A stretch of 64,000 nt of DNA from Cristatella mucedo (Eukaryota > Bryozoa > Phylactolaemata > Cristatellidae), in contig WPIO01000092.1 in assembly GCA_009760855.2 (NCBI GenBank), positions 124,001-188,000 on the forward strand, written 5' to 3'. Position 1 is the stretch's first letter; the number at the start of each line of letters is the position of its first letter. The notes beneath the pieces are model-generated. The model had not been told where the DNA came from. It was given only the letters and a program-made list of their open reading frames with translations, and ran no database searches. The position numbers and the translations under genes are program-made. Below, in pieces: positions 1 through 12,038 of this stretch.

Positions 1-664
1 CGAACCGCCAGAAACCAGATAGGCCTCGACGGCTGCGGCCGCTTGGCTGCGGGTCCTACAGCTCTCCGGCCGGGCACCTGGGCCGCTCGCTGCTCGGTGG
101 CGGCCGCATAGAAGCGATCCGAGATCCGCTTTATCTTTTGGACTGGCGGCTCTCGGGCGTCGGCAGCGAGGGGCTTGAATGTCGAAGGACAAAGCGCATC
201 CTCGGCGCCCCGCCAGCTCCTACAGAGGCTGCGCCGGCTGACGTGCTTTATGATCTCTTATGACACCGTTCGTGGCCGCCATGCTGGCGAGCGAGGGCTC
301 GGGCGGGCGGAGCGTCGGCGGCCCCCCCTTTTTTTTAGCGCCCTCGCATTGTTAGCCACGCGAGCGGCGCCGCCTGGGCTCGCAGGAGCGACCGGCCGGC
401 GCCCGAGCCTTCCGGAGAGTCCCGGGCGCGTAGGGAAGTCTCTAATGCGCGGCCCGCGCGCTAGCAGCGCCGAAGTGGTACGCCACTCGGCGTTTGCGGA
501 TGGTTCGCTGTGGCTGGCGGCTCGCAGCGCCGGCTTTGGGGGTGGGGCGAGCCGCCAGAGGTCGCCATCGACGAGCCGAGGAGAGCGCTCCCTCCTTCTC
601 GGGGACGGTTGGCCTCGCTCCGACAACCATCAATCACCTCGCATACGCCCGACCGACATCCCAG

Positions 665-806
<142 letters not shown>

Positions 807-874
807 AAGCGAGACACAGTGAGTGATCGCAGAGAGACAGGGAAAGGAATGTGAGAGGGAAAGGAAGAGAAACA

Positions 875-880
<6 letters not shown>

Positions 881-911
<31 letters not shown>

Positions 912-1250
912 TTGGTAAGAGGCATGAAAAGAGGGATCGGGAGAAGCAGACGAGGTCGGAAGAAAAAGACGGAGCAGAAGCGGGAGCGATGCAGATGGTG
1001 AGATGGGTCAGGCCGACTGACAGACTCGGAGACGGCGTGAGAGCGAGGAAGAAGATAGTGAGAGTAAGAGGAAAGAGAGCGAGAGATGAGAGAAGTGCAG
1101 TGACAAACAAAGGGCTAGAAAGACTTAGCGAAAGAGATGAGAGAGATAAGAGAGACACAGAGCGAGACAGACAGACAGACAGGCGGGCGGACGACGAATC
1201 GTCTGAGAGGGAGAGACGGCTCAAGGTGAATGAGCGAAAGAGAAAGCGAG
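881..1250 (+). repeat. degenerate purine-rich GA/GACA continuation
   Basis: A short pure GA run at 881-910 is followed by about 340 bases in which the plus strand is mostly A and G, with scattered GAGA and GACA units, including a GACAGACAGACAGAC run near 1165. It looks like a decayed extension of the preceding microsatellite. Confidence 0.7.
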
Positions 1251-1540
1251 AGGCCAGTGCGTAGCGTGATTGAGCCCCGGACGTAGGCAGACTGAGGACT
1301 GGCTTCAGATCTGTGGTCCAGCTAAATGGGTCAGTCGCAGGCAGGAGGGGCTATCGAAGCGACGGCTGAGCCGCCGCCGGTCTCGGCTCCTCGCGTGCGC
1401 AGCCTCTAATCCCTCTGGCATGCTTCCCTGGCTGCCGCCGCCGCTCGCCCGCCATTGGACGACGGCGGATTCAGCGACCCGTGGACGCGCACAAAGGTTT
1501 GCTCAATTCGTTATGCACGCGCGCCGCTCCTTGGCTAGCC

Positions 1541-1561
1541 ACTGCTGCTGCTGCTGCTGCG
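1541..1561 (+). repeat. (CTG)n trinucleotide run
   Basis: Six to seven CTG/CTGCTG units lie in the CpG-dense block. On the minus strand the run would read as a short polyglutamine in one open frame, with no supporting gene context. Confidence 0.8.
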
Positions 1562-4097
1562 GCGGGCGGTGGGTGCGCGTCGAGTCGACTTCGTGGCGCC
1601 TGCTCGGTGACGCGTAGCTAATCATTCGCGAACTCAAGCGTCCGTCCGCAGAGATGCGGCCGAGGCGGCGGCGGCACCGATGACGACGGCGCCAGGGTCG
1701 TCTCATCTCAGTGGTCCGTCCTCGTTGTCCTCGGCCGCCGGCTCGCAATGGAAGCTGCCTCCGCACTCGGCGGCGTGGGCGGGGTAAGCGAGACCTCGGC
1801 GCAAGCGCGGCGCTCGAAGCCGGCCCGCGACGAGGCCGCGCCTGCGCTCTCTCCGACCGTCCTCCCATCCTTATAGGACTGCCGAGGTGAGCGTGCCTGC
1901 AGCTCTCGCCAGCCGGTGCGGCGGCGGCGGCGGCTTCAGTGTCGGAGGCGGCCGCGTCGTAGCATGGGCGGTGCGTCGCCCCCGCCGCCGCGAACGATCG
2001 CGTAAATGAACATTCTGCCGGAGGCTAACGCTCCGACACGGCTCAGCCGGCGCCTCGCCTGCGGAGGCTGCTGCGCCTGAGCTTTCTGACGCGCCGGCGG
2101 CTCGTTACCGCCGGCGAGCTCGATCGGTGGCTCCCTGCTGACGTCGCTAGCATCGCCGAAGCTGACGGCATCGACGCGGTATCGGCAGGGGGGGGGCGGG
2201 GCGGAAGCGAGTGATACGGCAGCGCAGGCGGATGACGAGGCGCCGGGCGCTGATTGGCACTGTAAGAATTCGTACTGCGTACAGACAGCGGAGCAGGAGT
2301 TCTTACGTGCCAGACACTGCCTCGCCTGCGAGCGACGACGACGACGAGAGAGAGCGAGAGAGCGCGTCGCGAGCTGCCGACGCCCATCGCCAGCGCCAGC
2401 GTAGACGGACCGACGCGTCGCCGCCGGCCGCCGCTCAAAGCGGCGAGCTGCGAGCCGGCGGCGACGCTGTTGATCTACCCGCGTCGGTCGCGCCCTACCT
2501 GCATGGCGGCGGCGATAAGATCGAACGAGAGCCGGTTCGCCGAAGGCCGACGGCGCACGCGATCCCGCTCGCCGCGCCCTAATTAGCGACGAGCGTTGGA
2601 TGAGTCGAGCCCCGCGCGGCGCGACTGCGTCATCGCGAGCCTGCGGCGAGCCGCGGCGGCGCCGAGCGAGAGGCGTGGCCCGTCGCGGCGTCGCCTGTCG
2701 CCCCGACGCGACGCGATGTCTTATTCATTAGCTCCGCTGCTTGCCTAATGCCGGGCGGCCGCTCGCTCGCTCGCCGCCGACGCGCAGCGGCGGGCGGCCC
2801 GCACCGCAGCGACCGATCTGCCGCCACGTCAGCGCTAGCCTCAGCCTGGCCATCTCCTCTAGCCTCCGCCGCGACCCTCCTCCGCCCGCAACGAGGCGGG
2901 GAATTCGCAGAGCGTCGCCGCTTCCCGATGGCCGTCTGTCCATCCCACTAGCCGTCTCACGCAAAGAAAGGCTCAGGTCTTTCTGCGCGAGGGCGTGCGT
3001 TCGTGCGTCCGAGCGGCGGCCGGCCGAGCGAGATCGGGTCGGAGGAAGCGACGCTGCGGTTTCCGGCGCGAGTCAACCCGCATTCAGCCGCCGCGAACCG
3101 CGAGCCGCCGGCCGAAGTCGCGCTGTCGCGGGGGCCGTTGCTCGTTAGGAGAAAATGGCGTCGCCGCAGCCGTTTGCCGGCGCCCCGCTTGGTGCGCCCA
3201 TTCGCGGCTCGACCGGTCCAAGCACGAAGCTGCATCGAAAGCGCGCTAAGCGCGCGGTCGCTGCTTAAAAACCGGCCGCGCGTTCGCGTTCAGCACTCCT
3301 CGTCATCGAGGCGCCGTCGTCGTCTGGTTTCTTTTCTTCTTCTTCTTTTTTTTTTAAAACGCATTCAAAGACATTGGCTGGCGGCGGACATGCTTCAATT
3401 GGGACTCATGAATAATGCTGCCCATCGCTTCGCGACCGACGCTCGCGTGCGACGCACGCGCGCGCGCCAGCTGCAGTCGTCGGCGCCTGCGCTCGTCGCG
3501 TCAGCGTCTGCTCATTTATGCTGACAGCTGCTCGCTGCAAGCGTCCGCCGTACGCGCCTCGGAGCCGCGACGGCGGCGACGCACCGCCCGCAGGGCGCGC
3601 GGCTGGCGATACGCACCGCTTCGGCTCGTATGCATGCAGGTCGGCGGCCTACGCATCTTCCGCGACTGGCGACGTCGCGAGACGCGCCTGCGCGCGCGTC
3701 GCGCGCGCGCCTCTTGCCCCGCTGCGCCGCACACTCGCGCGACGCTTCCTTCCGCCTGCCTCGTTCGTCCTCGGGCAGTCGGTCACTTACATGTATGTCT
3801 TGCGTCGCCGCAGGCGGTAGCCAACCTGCTAGCCGGCTCTAGTACGCGCGCACCGCCGCCGCGCACCGCCGCGCACTCACCACCGGTGCTTACGTCGAAG
3901 CTCCGAGTCTGCGCGGGCGGAGAGCCGTGCGCGCCGGCCGCGCATCGAAGGCGCGCCAAAGCTGCTTATATGTTGGCCGGCTTTAATCGTGGGCAGTGTA
4001 AGGAAATTGATCGGCTACCTTACCGGACTCTTTCTGTGCAAAGACGAAGCGTATTTATCGTGCATAATCTTTGCGTAGTGAGACTGGAAAAGAGGTT

Positions 4098-4246
4098 CGC
4101 TGATTCAGCAGCCTCATTTGTACAGCGTCAGAAGAGCCTTAACGGCTATCGCCACCGCTTGCTGCGGGCAATGCGGAATTGCCTTCTGCAGGACTCGAAC
4201 CCATGACCTGGGTCGTGAAGAGCGAGCACCTCACTCCTGGATATCG
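4098..4246 (-). mobile_element. SINE S1 copy (tRNA-derived)
   Basis: On the minus strand the order is a tRNA-like head (AGGTGCTCGCTCTTCACGAC), a B-box-like GGGTTCGAGTCC, a body ending AAGGCTCTTCTGACGCTGTA, and the S1 tail ACAAATGAGGCTGCTGAATC. The head is degraded at its 5' end. The S1 layout was worked out by comparing about fifteen copies in this window. Confidence 0.75.
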
Positions 4247-4487
4247 TCCGAAGCGTTTCTTAAGCTCCTGCGCACGAGAACACAAAGTATCCCGAGTCGG
4301 GCCCATCCGTCAACTCACGTGACCACGGTCGATAGAGAGCATAATAATTTTCTTACTTGGTATATCGTCGCTCTCAGCATGCTGCCTAAAAAATGGTGGT
4401 TAAATACGGAGGAACTTACTTGTAGGCAAGTGTCTGCCACTTTTCTTGGATTAATTACTAGTTAAGCAATGCCTCGTGTCCGCGCTA

Positions 4488-4556
4488 ATAATGATAATAA
4501 TAATACAAATACGTCGTTTGTATAGTGCCCTAAGAGAGCGTTCCCTCCAGCGAGTC
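4488..4556 (-). mobile_element. LINE-A 3'-end fragment
   Basis: A run of AATAATGATAATAATAAT followed by a short version of the reversed LINE-A tail (TATAGTGCCCTAAGAGAGC) marks a severely 5'-truncated copy in minus orientation. Only the terminal repeat and half of the tail hairpin are recognisable. Confidence 0.5.
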
Positions 4557-5400
4557 GCTTCACTGCTCCAAGTCGTCGCGAGTCACGAGTCGCTTCACTG
4601 CTCCCTGTAGCAGAATCAATGCACAAGCGTTAGTCGCACGCACGGTATGCAACAAACTTGCTAATGCAAAAGCTATCGCACAGATTAGGCCAGCGTAATA
4701 AGCTACCCGAAGAAACTTACGGCCATCGGTAGTAAGACCTCTGGCTAGCTAGTAAATGGCACCGAGTCATGCACAGGTGCGCACACGCAAAGCCCAGCGG
4801 ACCAAAGCAGCGGACAAAAAGTTCACGGGAAAAGCCGAAGGGGAAGCCGACGCTGCGGACAGCTCGCTTTCTCTCGAGCGCCGCAGCCGCAGCGTACGGA
4901 GACTTGCAGGACAAGCAAGAAAAAAAAAAGCCTTGCCTCAGGCACGCTCAGGCGTGCTGCGGCCGTAGGCGATTAAAAGAACGCTTTCGGCTGCAGTGCA
5001 AACTTTTAGCATGTAAACTAAACATTTAACATTTTTGGCCGTTTCTTGGGGGTCTCATATTGTAGCAAAATATTAATTTTCCTCTTTATATTATTTTTAA
5101 TTACTCATTAAAAAAGAATTTCCGCTAAATTAGTAGCGTTTGTCCTGGTTTGCTGACTGGCAGGTTTCTCAGTCGCACCGGCCTTGGAATTCTAACGCTG
5201 GTACGACTGAAAGCCAAATAGCTGTGCACCAACGGTGGCCCCGAAGGTTGGCTTCGATGCTTGCAATCGAGGTCAAGGTATCAATCGAAGTTCAAGGTAC
5301 GTCGCGCGCCCTTTTGGGCTTCCTGGTTTGAGTAGAAGCTCTTACGGAAATGTAAGTAACTCGGGTATTTTATCTCCAATTTGTATCCCTCTCGTTATTG
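4556..5400. other. unannotated stretch
   Basis: No gene or repeat family is recognised. An imperfect duplication lies at 4552-4607, where GAGTCGCTTCACTGCTCC occurs twice. Open frames at 4756-5029 are lysine/arginine-rich without a domain. Sequence from about 5025 to 5130 is AT-rich. Confidence 0.4.
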
Positions 5401-5402
5401 AC

Positions 5403-5562
5403 TTCAGCTGGTTTGGTCCAGCGGTTAAGGTGCTCGCCCCCAACCAAGGTCTGGCTGAGGTCGTGGGCTCGAGCCCCGAGGCATATGTGAAGCGTCTGAA
5501 TAGAGATTAAGTTCTCCTGGGGCGCTATACAAATGAATATTTATTATTATTGTTATTATTTA
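5403..5562 (+). mobile_element. SINE S2 copy (tRNA-derived), near complete
   Basis: This is one of the best S2 copies. It begins with an A-box-like TGGTCCAGCGGTTAAGG, has a B-box-like GGCTCGAGCCC at 5466-5476, then a short body (GCATATGTGAAGCGTCTGAA), and ends with a tail hairpin GAGATTAAGTTCTC followed by GGGGCGCTATACAAATGAAT and a TTATTATTATTG-type terminal repeat. Head plus tail is about 155 bases. The tail resembles that of LINE-A. Confidence 0.85.
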
Positions 5563-5647
5563 CAACCGTTCTTCAACTCCGAGTGCGGCAGCAGGTCTCA
5601 TTAAGCTGCTGGCTGACGATCAGCTGCGCGGCCTCAGAAGAAATAAG

Positions 5648-5826
5648 CTAGCAGCTGATCTAGCAGCCTCCTCATTTGCCTCAGCGGCGGCGGCAGAAGA
5701 GCCGCAGCGGCTCTTCTGCCGCCGCTGAGGCAGTTGGCAATTGAGGATCGGCCGCTGCCTGCAGGATTCGAATCCACGACCTCGATCGTGAAGAGCGAGC
5801 ACCTTATCTCCTACTGGGCTAGTGCG
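5648..5826 (-). mobile_element. SINE S1 copy with internal fold-back
   Basis: The reversed head (GTGAAGAGCGAGCACCTTAT), B box (GGATTCGAATCC on either strand) and tail (CAGCCTCCTCATTTG) are present. Where other copies read TATAGCGGCAGAAGAGCC, this one has a near-perfect inverted repeat at 5677-5732 (26-29 base arms differing by one GGC unit). The fold-back replaces the usual AAGGCTCTTCTGCCGC segment. Confidence 0.8.
5677..5732. repeat. inverted repeat inside SINE S1
   Basis: The arm 5677-5705 is complementary to 5707-5732 apart from one extra GGC triplet in the first arm, with a single A between them. The inner part of the stem is the S1 sequence GGCTCTTCTGCCGC. Confidence 0.9.
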
Positions 5827-5996
5827 ACCAGGGAATCGGCATCGGAGCGGCCGTGCGAGGCAGCGACGCACTCTCAACTGGTTTAGATACGTCGCTCACT
5901 GTACTGCACCTGCGCCCGTACATAGATATCCGCGACTCTGGCTCTCCTCGCCGATGCAGCGACTAGCGGTATATCGAACTGCCTCGCTAGGTGTGA

Positions 5997-6180
5997 GCCG
6001 CAATGGCTGACTAGGTAAGGCGGTTGCTTTTCACGACCTCGGCCCCGAGGTCGTGGGTTCGAATCCTGCGGTGGGCGATCCTTTATCGCCGCTGCAAGCG
6101 GTGGTGTTAGCCGTCAAGGTTCTTCTGTCGCTGTACAAAAAGAGGCTGTAAAATCAACTTGCATTTACTTATTTATTTAG
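5997..6180 (+). mobile_element. SINE S1 copy, near complete
   Basis: This is a good S1 representative. It has an A-box-like TGGCTGACTAGG at 6004-6015, a B box GGTTCGAATCC at 6057-6067, the body GCAAGCGGTGGTG, AGGTTCTTCTGTCGCTGTAC, the tail AAAGAGGCTGTAAAATCAAC and an ATTT-repeat end (ACTTATTTATTTAG). It carries the CGACCTCGGCCCCGAGGTCG palindromic anticodon-arm region seen in several S1 copies. Confidence 0.85.
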
Positions 6181-6805
6181 TCACGTCCTCGGCCGCCGGC
6201 TGCGGTGGATGTGTATCCTCGGCGTTTCAGGCTGATATCTATGGACGTTCCGATTCACCAGCCGCACCGGGCCGTCCGTCGTCGGTCTTTGGAAGAGCTT
6301 CTGCTACGTAAACCCAAGCCAGCTTCCTATTTCTCATTCGCTCGCTCATCAGTAGCCCACGCAATGTCGCCCGAGAACTTTCGGAAGTCCCAATCGCGCC
6401 GGGGGAACGGGTTGAGTCACCACGCTGGCCGATAAGCAATTTCTGCGTGCTGGATCGCTCACTGCCACTCGTGCGAGGCTAGTGAAAGCCTCTTCCACAT
6501 ATACGGCTGGAGCCACCTTTAAGTTCTCTTCCGCTTCATTATTTGATATGACAGATTAGCGCTTCGGACGCTCGGCACTTGCAGACGCTCCATCCAAATA
6601 TATTGGCCGCCGCAGCTAGCGGATGCTTCTCCGGCTTACAGACCGCATTCTCACTAGGTGCAACCCGCAAAAGACGCCAGCCACTATCTAACCCTGGCTG
6701 CAATTTCTTCCGTGGCAATAGCATGTGAAGCCAACGCCCTATTTCAGTGTGCCCCCATGAGAAAGCCTAGACACGAATTACCGCTACCACTAGTAATAAT
6801 ATTAG
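6180..6805. other. unannotated stretch
   Basis: No recognisable gene or repeat. Short frames on both strands lack domain features. Confidence 0.35.
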
Positions 6806-6962
6806 ATGATTTAACAGCCCCCATTTGTATAGCGTCAGAAGAGCCTTAGCGGCTGTCGCCGTCGCTTGCAGTTGGCAATCAAGGATCGCCCGATGCTACA
6901 TTCGAACCCGCGACCGATCGGTCGGTCGTAAGAGCGAGCGGCTTACCTCCTGGGCGGTGTCC
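6806..6962 (-). mobile_element. SINE S1 copy
   Basis: In minus orientation the copy shows the tail (reversed AACAGCCCCCATTTGTATAG), the CTTCTGACGC segment, the body and a diverged B box. A GATCGGTCGGTCG-type duplication lies in the anticodon-arm region. The head end (CCCAGGAGGTAAGCCGCTCG on the minus strand) is intact. Confidence 0.75.
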
Positions 6963-7004
6963 TGCCCCTATTACTACTGAAAATAACAATAGTAATAATC
7001 ATAA

Positions 7005-7160
7005 CCATAGCAATACTTCAGTTTGCATGGCACGCCTAGAGAAATCAATCTCTTTCCAGGTGCCTTACGAGTCACTGCAAGAGAATCAGTACCCAAGTTC
7101 TAGCGACGTGCAAGGCATCAAGGTGCATGCTTAAGCAAACGCTTGCTACAAGCAAATGGC
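7005..7160 (-). mobile_element. old LINE-A 3' UTR fragment
   Basis: The sequence GAGAAATCAATCTCTTTCCAGGTGCC near 7040 matches the reversed LINE-A tail hairpin (AACTCAATCTCTTTCTAGGCGC in young copies). Following CACTGCAAGAG and GTGCATGCTTAAGCAAACGC resemble the reversed UTR. It is diverged and short. Confidence 0.4.
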
Positions 7161-7436
7161 TATTAAAATATACTGAGCCATGCAATGGTGCGAGTGCAAA
7201 GCACAGACGGAGCAAAGAGGACTAGAATCTGCCACTTTAAAGTTCGCGAAGTCTTCGCCCTGGCCGAGTAGTTTGTCCCGGGCGGATCGCACCTGCGGCG
7301 GCTGGCAGGAAGCTACGCAGTGCAGGTGGTCTCTCGCTCGCCTCTTGCAGGCCCCATACGTCTGCTACAGAGCCTATCCATTGAATCGCTGCCACGCAAC
7401 GTCGGGCAGGCCGGATTCCGCCTGCCCGACTGATAG

Positions 7437-7574
7437 TATATATGTAATTTATTTGTATAGCGCCATAAGAGAACTTAATCACTATTCAGGCGCTTCACGC
7501 TTTATGCCTCGGGGCTCGAGCCTGCGACCTCAGCCAGACCTTGGTCGGGGCGAGCACCTTAACCGCTGCATAGT
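7437..7574 (-). mobile_element. SINE S2 copy
   Basis: Reading the minus strand, the order is GGTTAAGGTGCTCGCCCCGACC, AGGTCTGGCTGAGGTCG, the B-box-like GGCTCGAGCCC, the body and the tail GTGATTAAGTTCTCTTATGG. A few CG bases are decayed. The terminal repeat is reduced to ATAAATTACATA. Confidence 0.8.
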
Positions 7575-8255
7575 ACTTGCCGCTCTTGAATCGTAATGAA
7601 CAGGAACCAGACGTGTCGTAATCTAACTGTCGTAGCTGGCAAGGCGGCACAAACGAGCCCGATCCAGGTAATAGGCAGTCCGTAGTAATACACTGGGCTT
7701 CGAGCTCGAGAGTTGTACGCTGGTGCTGGAAGCGTGTAACCCCTCTGTGGCCGCGCAATAGACTCTTCTGCCCCGAGGACACGGACTTATGAGATTAAGG
7801 TACAAGGGTGCTCTTTACCCATTGCCTAGGCAAGAACTTTTGACGCGATCACTGGTCGATTTTCCTGTGGCCACCACGATGGAAAAATCTCGCTCTCGTC
7901 CAACAGAAAACAGGAAGAAATAACGAAACAGCAGCAAGCACTACTTGTTGATCTGACGTTTCTCAATCGGAGACTCCAGAGCATTGATGTCAGCGGACAG
8001 CAGTCATCTTAGGAGTCTTACAGTACGGGGTACCCCGGGTATTGCGTAGCTTGTTACGCTTCTTCCCATAATGCTTTTTCTCTTGCTAATGTAATCGTCA
8101 GTCGCAATCTAGGCTTTTAGTTCCATGCATGTGACACGCAATCGCACCTGCGCTTCAATTCCTCCCTGCCCTCCAGCGTGTCAAACTCATTTAACTCCCT
8201 TGTGCATGTGTAACTGAACTTCGCACTCGGATGACAGCTAACTGTCTCAAGTAGA
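7575..8255. other. unannotated stretch
   Basis: No gene, SINE or LINE recognised. Short frames only. Confidence 0.35.
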
Positions 8256-8257
8256 AA

Positions 8258-8666
8258 GAAAGTAAAACCAACTCAAAAAGTTATGGGAAAACCTAGGATT
8301 TCTCAAAATTAAGAAAAGCAGTTCCTAAAAACGGGTTCAGCCAGCATACCTCCAGCAACATCTGCACGAAATCTTGGTTTTCTTTTTTAATGTGATCTTC
8401 TATTAGATGGCCACATCCGCTTTACAGTCAAGTCGGCCGCGTTTAAACTTAATTACATTGCGAAAATTAGGAACCTGCTTAGATAGGCATAACCTATTCA
8501 AGTTGGTCCATGCATTTGTGACATCTCATCTCGACTTCTGCAACTCACTACTCGCACATCTTCCGGCCTGTGCAGTAACGAGCTTACAGTTGGTGCAAAA
8601 CTCTGCAGGTATGCTTGTCTGTCCTGAACGTCGCAATTGCCACAATACAGCAAACGCACTGCGGCA
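8258..8666 (+). mobile_element. LINE-A fragment, C-terminal ORF2 part
   Basis: The copy starts inside the reverse-transcriptase ORF (TTATGGGAAAACC corresponds to the segment found at 43235 in the longest copy) and runs to the conserved VHAFVTSHLDFCNSLLA and LQLVQNSA blocks that follow the polymerase in L2-type elements. It is cut off after these blocks, where a reversed LINE-A end begins. Frameshifts and small deletions are present. Confidence 0.75.
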
Positions 8667-8667
8667 A

Positions 8668-8815
8668 CAAATTAATAATAATAATAATAATGCACTTGAT
8701 AAAGCGCCCTCAGAGAACTCAATCTCTCTCTAGGCGTTTTACATTTGCTGCAAAGGGAAATGCAATTGAGTGGTGAGTAATATCATGTTTGATAAACAAA
8801 CAAATTTTCCAGAAA
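8668..8815 (-). mobile_element. LINE-A 3' UTR fragment, reversed
   Basis: A run of AATAATAATAATAATAATG is followed by the reversed tail (CTTGATAAAGCGCCCTCAG) and the UTR as far as the CTTGATAAACAAACAAA equivalent. It abuts the plus-strand LINE-A fragment, making a 3'-end-to-internal inverted arrangement. Confidence 0.8.
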
Positions 8816-10507
8816 GCACGTGAAGCGATTACCCCCACAGTCTGTCGTTTTGCGGCAGACCGGAGCAGCTATTTATTGCTTACGAAATTTTTTCGGCCAT
8901 CTTCCTCATCCGTAGGCTTATCTGACCCTGGTGTGCTGTACCTGCGGAACATGGAGTAACGAATAAATATCAAGCGATACCTGTATGATATTGCCTTAAA
9001 ATTTGAGTGCATATTATTACCAGAGATATACAAATTTGAGAAAACTTTAGATTAATCTTAGACTTTAGAACGCGACATACATTTGCCTTGTGCTTTTGAG
9101 TCATCATTCCGCGTGCAGCAAGCTATTTTAATGCACAAGGCCAGCCTCACTTCGATGTGTGGAAAGCAAATCGTCGCCGCAGGCCGCAGCAAGACCAGCG
9201 TAATGCCTGCGTAATCCCAGCATTTCGAGAACATTCCGTGCATTTCGAGCCTCCTATCTCTTAGCTCGAAGACGACTCGCAGGCCGTCGACCGGGGCGGC
9301 AGCGGCGACGGCCTGCGAGCGTTCTGACGTCCGGGTGCAGTGTCATGGCGTGATAGATATTGAGAGCGAGTTCTAATAGGGCGCCCACGCTCTGCTTTGA
9401 ACCAGGCTGAGCGCAGCCTCGTTAAGTGACTGGCTGTAAACTCGTATCTATTTTACACCTCGCTTTTCGCACCTCATTATTATTTTCCTCGCATCGAGTG
9501 GCAAGCGGCACAGGAGGCGCTAAATTTATGGGAAACGCGTGAGGGTGCCGCCATGACGAGCGAGACGCCATGCTGGCGTTGCTGGTCTCAAAGCAGAGCT
9601 GCGCCGCATTCGCATCGGAAGGACAGAGCCGCCGCGGACCGACAGAGCTGCGCATGCGTTGGCGCCGCGCTGCTGCATGCATCAAAGGTATCGAGGCAGC
9701 CGCGACGAGGCAGAGCCAGAGCTACGCTGCAGAGGGTCCAGAGCTCTCCATTTCTGTCTGTCCGTCTGTCTGTCTTTGACAAGATTTTCCATAAGCAAGC
9801 AATCGATTCCGGAAAGCCAGGCTAGACGGTACTTTGGAGCATCTCGCACGGTGTCTGATGGCTGGCCCGTTCGGCGGTGCTTTTAATCCGGCTGGTTCGA
9901 CGTGCCGTGTCAAGTCGCGCTGGCGTGGAACGCGCCAGAGCGACTCAAATGTTATTGATTGCTGATGTCATACAGAGGAAATTGAACTTCGCTTGCACCC
10001 GATTCGTTGCTTCCGGTTTCTGTACGCGTGTCTATTGAGCTGCCGCTTGTGAAATCAGGTGCCGTAGAACTTCTCTTTGGAGAAACAACCTACCAAGTTT
10101 CCAATTGGTGTCGCAGTTCCTGTTGCAGTTCTATCTTTGGAGCATAGCAAGTCGCTTAGATTGTGAAATTTTTGTTAGAATAATTACGCGACGATCGGCA
10201 AGGCTTGAACTGACTCAAGAACCAGACGTGGCTTCGAGCTGCGAGTGCGGTGCCATCCAAGCACTCGCTCGGATGGGGGCTGGATAGGAAAGATCTGGTG
10301 CCACTGCATCCGGGTCATGCCTCTGCATCCGGGCCCGGTATCGAGAAGAGCGGAACGAATTTCGTTTAGCCTATCTCCGAGCCAGGAAAAGGCGTCGTGA
10401 TTTCTAAAAGCGACTCTGGACGCGGCGCTCAATGAGTAGCTCGCGCGAGGTCCAACAGCTTCAGACCGGATGCCTTGTACGGGTCGTGTCCTGAAATTCT
10501 TCGTCAG

Positions 10508-10534
10508 ATGCAACACGTGGTAACGTGTTGTATC
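10508..10534. repeat. short inverted repeat (hairpin)
   Basis: GATGCAACACG and CGTGTTGTATC pair over 11 positions with one G-T pair around a short TGGTAA loop. No flanking element is identified. Confidence 0.7.
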
Positions 10535-11059
10535 TGATACCATAAGTAAGAAGCGCAGCGACAGTCGATGGGCAGTCGAGGAAGTGAGTAGCAAAGAAAG
10601 TGAGACAAAAGAGAAAGAGCCAGAATCGTCAGCAGGGATGCAGAAGACATGGCCTCGTACAAACTATGGACCAGAGCATCCTATGTTACAGATTCAATAC
10701 GGTGCATAGGTTTATGCGATCTTTGTCTATCGTTCGTGGACTGTGCCACGATCGCCTTGTATAGCTTGGCTCCATTTATCGACATTATACGAATTGCTGT
10801 GCTTGAAACACCAGTTCAGCCAGTGTCTAGCGATTCAGGGGCCGAAACACCTGCAAACATGCTGTTTGCCTGCCAGATTAGAGCCGAGAATCGTAGAATA
10901 CCGTAGGGAACGAGTTAAAGTGCCGGTCACACGTTTCTCTTGTGTCGGATAACTCGGAAGGCACGGAAGAAAACTGCCCCTAGTCTGAGACTTTCAGAGC
11001 GATCAGCATCTACCGCCAGCAGCCTGCAAGTAAATAAAGTTGCGACTGGTTAATTGATC

Positions 11060-11182
11060 TGAGAGGTAGTCGGTTCGCGTCCTGCAATGGGTGATCTTTT
11101 AATGCCCACTGCAAGCGGTGTTCATAGACGTCAAGGCTCTTCTGCCGCTAGATAAACGAGGCTGTCGAATTAGCTAACCAGT
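11060..11182 (+). mobile_element. SINE S1 copy, 5' truncated
   Basis: The copy begins near the B box (GGTTCGCGTCC) and continues through GCAATGGGTGATC, CTGCAAGCGGTG, AAGGCTCTTCTGCCGCTAGA and the tail GAGGCTGTCGAATTAGCTAA. The tRNA-like head before the B box is mostly lost. Confidence 0.7.
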
Positions 11183-12038
11183 GACTTTAACTTTTATGAC
11201 CAGTGGCACCCGTGAAGTCTGACGTGTGTGGCAGCATGACCTGAGTAGGCGGAGCTTGGTTTTCTCGAGCTTTCAGGATCAAAGCGTGACCTTACGCGGC
11301 CGATCCGCCAGAATCCACAGCCGCCCGCACTACTGCCTCGAAGACGCCATTCTGCACATCCATTCTCTCATTACTCGATAAGTGGTTTACCAGAACTTGC
11401 CATTCCACCTTCTCGCGATGGCTGTGCAGCCACCACAGCTATCACGTGATATCTGTGCGCCTTTGAGCAGTTGGGGGCATCGCGGTCGCTGCTGTTTTGG
11501 TCTCAGAAAGACCCTAAAGTTTCTTTTGAAATAAATGAAAATCATCCAATTCAAATGGAGCGTAGACCAATATCCAACAGAAAGAAACTTCCCAACCAAG
11601 AATTGCCTCTGTTTCAGTATCAGCGTTGCAGCTGCGCTATCGAAAAAGTGATTTTGTGTATTTCATTATGTGCATACGTTTGTATCCGTACAACTTCAGA
11701 CTTTTAAACGTAGACGGGGCTATTCACGAGAGTCTGCTCAGGTAGTGGGAGCAGTTGGAAGCCAGGTCGACTGGTCGTAATAACCTATCTTTGTAAAATG
11801 GATTTGTCTCATTGATGAGAAGCCATACGTAACAATGTCTTGGTGGATATTTGAGACGAGGTTACTGTCTATGTCATCGGGCGGGCGCGTCATCTTCGAC
11901 CTGTAGTAGTGGAGCCTCTTTAGAGCTATAGTATGATATAATAATAATAATAGCATTGAAAATGTGAAACATCGCTCGTGAGAACTAAATCTTCGTTTGG
12001 TAATTTCATATATGCTGGAGATTAAACTAGATTTTCAT

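Larger units (their letters stand above)
8816..12035. other. unannotated stretch with few recognisable repeats
   Basis: Apart from a decayed SINE at 11060, a hairpin at 10508 and short TCTG-rich runs (TCTGTCTGTCCGTCTGTCTG at about 9752-9775), I recognise nothing. A CG-rich patch spans about 9250-9700. Frames such as 10184-10594 (minus) and 9553-9825 have no domain or splice support. Confidence 0.35.

Noticed and set aside
6004-6067. A-box and B-box pair as a functional tRNA gene
   Set aside because: The sequence does not fold into a full cloverleaf with matching acceptor ends, and the same head is attached to the same body and tail at many sites, which defines a SINE.
8668-8815. Polyasparagine-containing peptide (Asn repeats followed by ALDKAPSENS)
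   Set aside because: It is the translated AAT tail and hairpin of a reversed LINE-A end; the same peptide appears wherever this end is read on the wrong strand.
10437-10650. Minus-strand LINE-B remnant
   Set aside because: Only short words (GGGCAGTCGAGGAAGTGAG) match; not enough to separate from chance.
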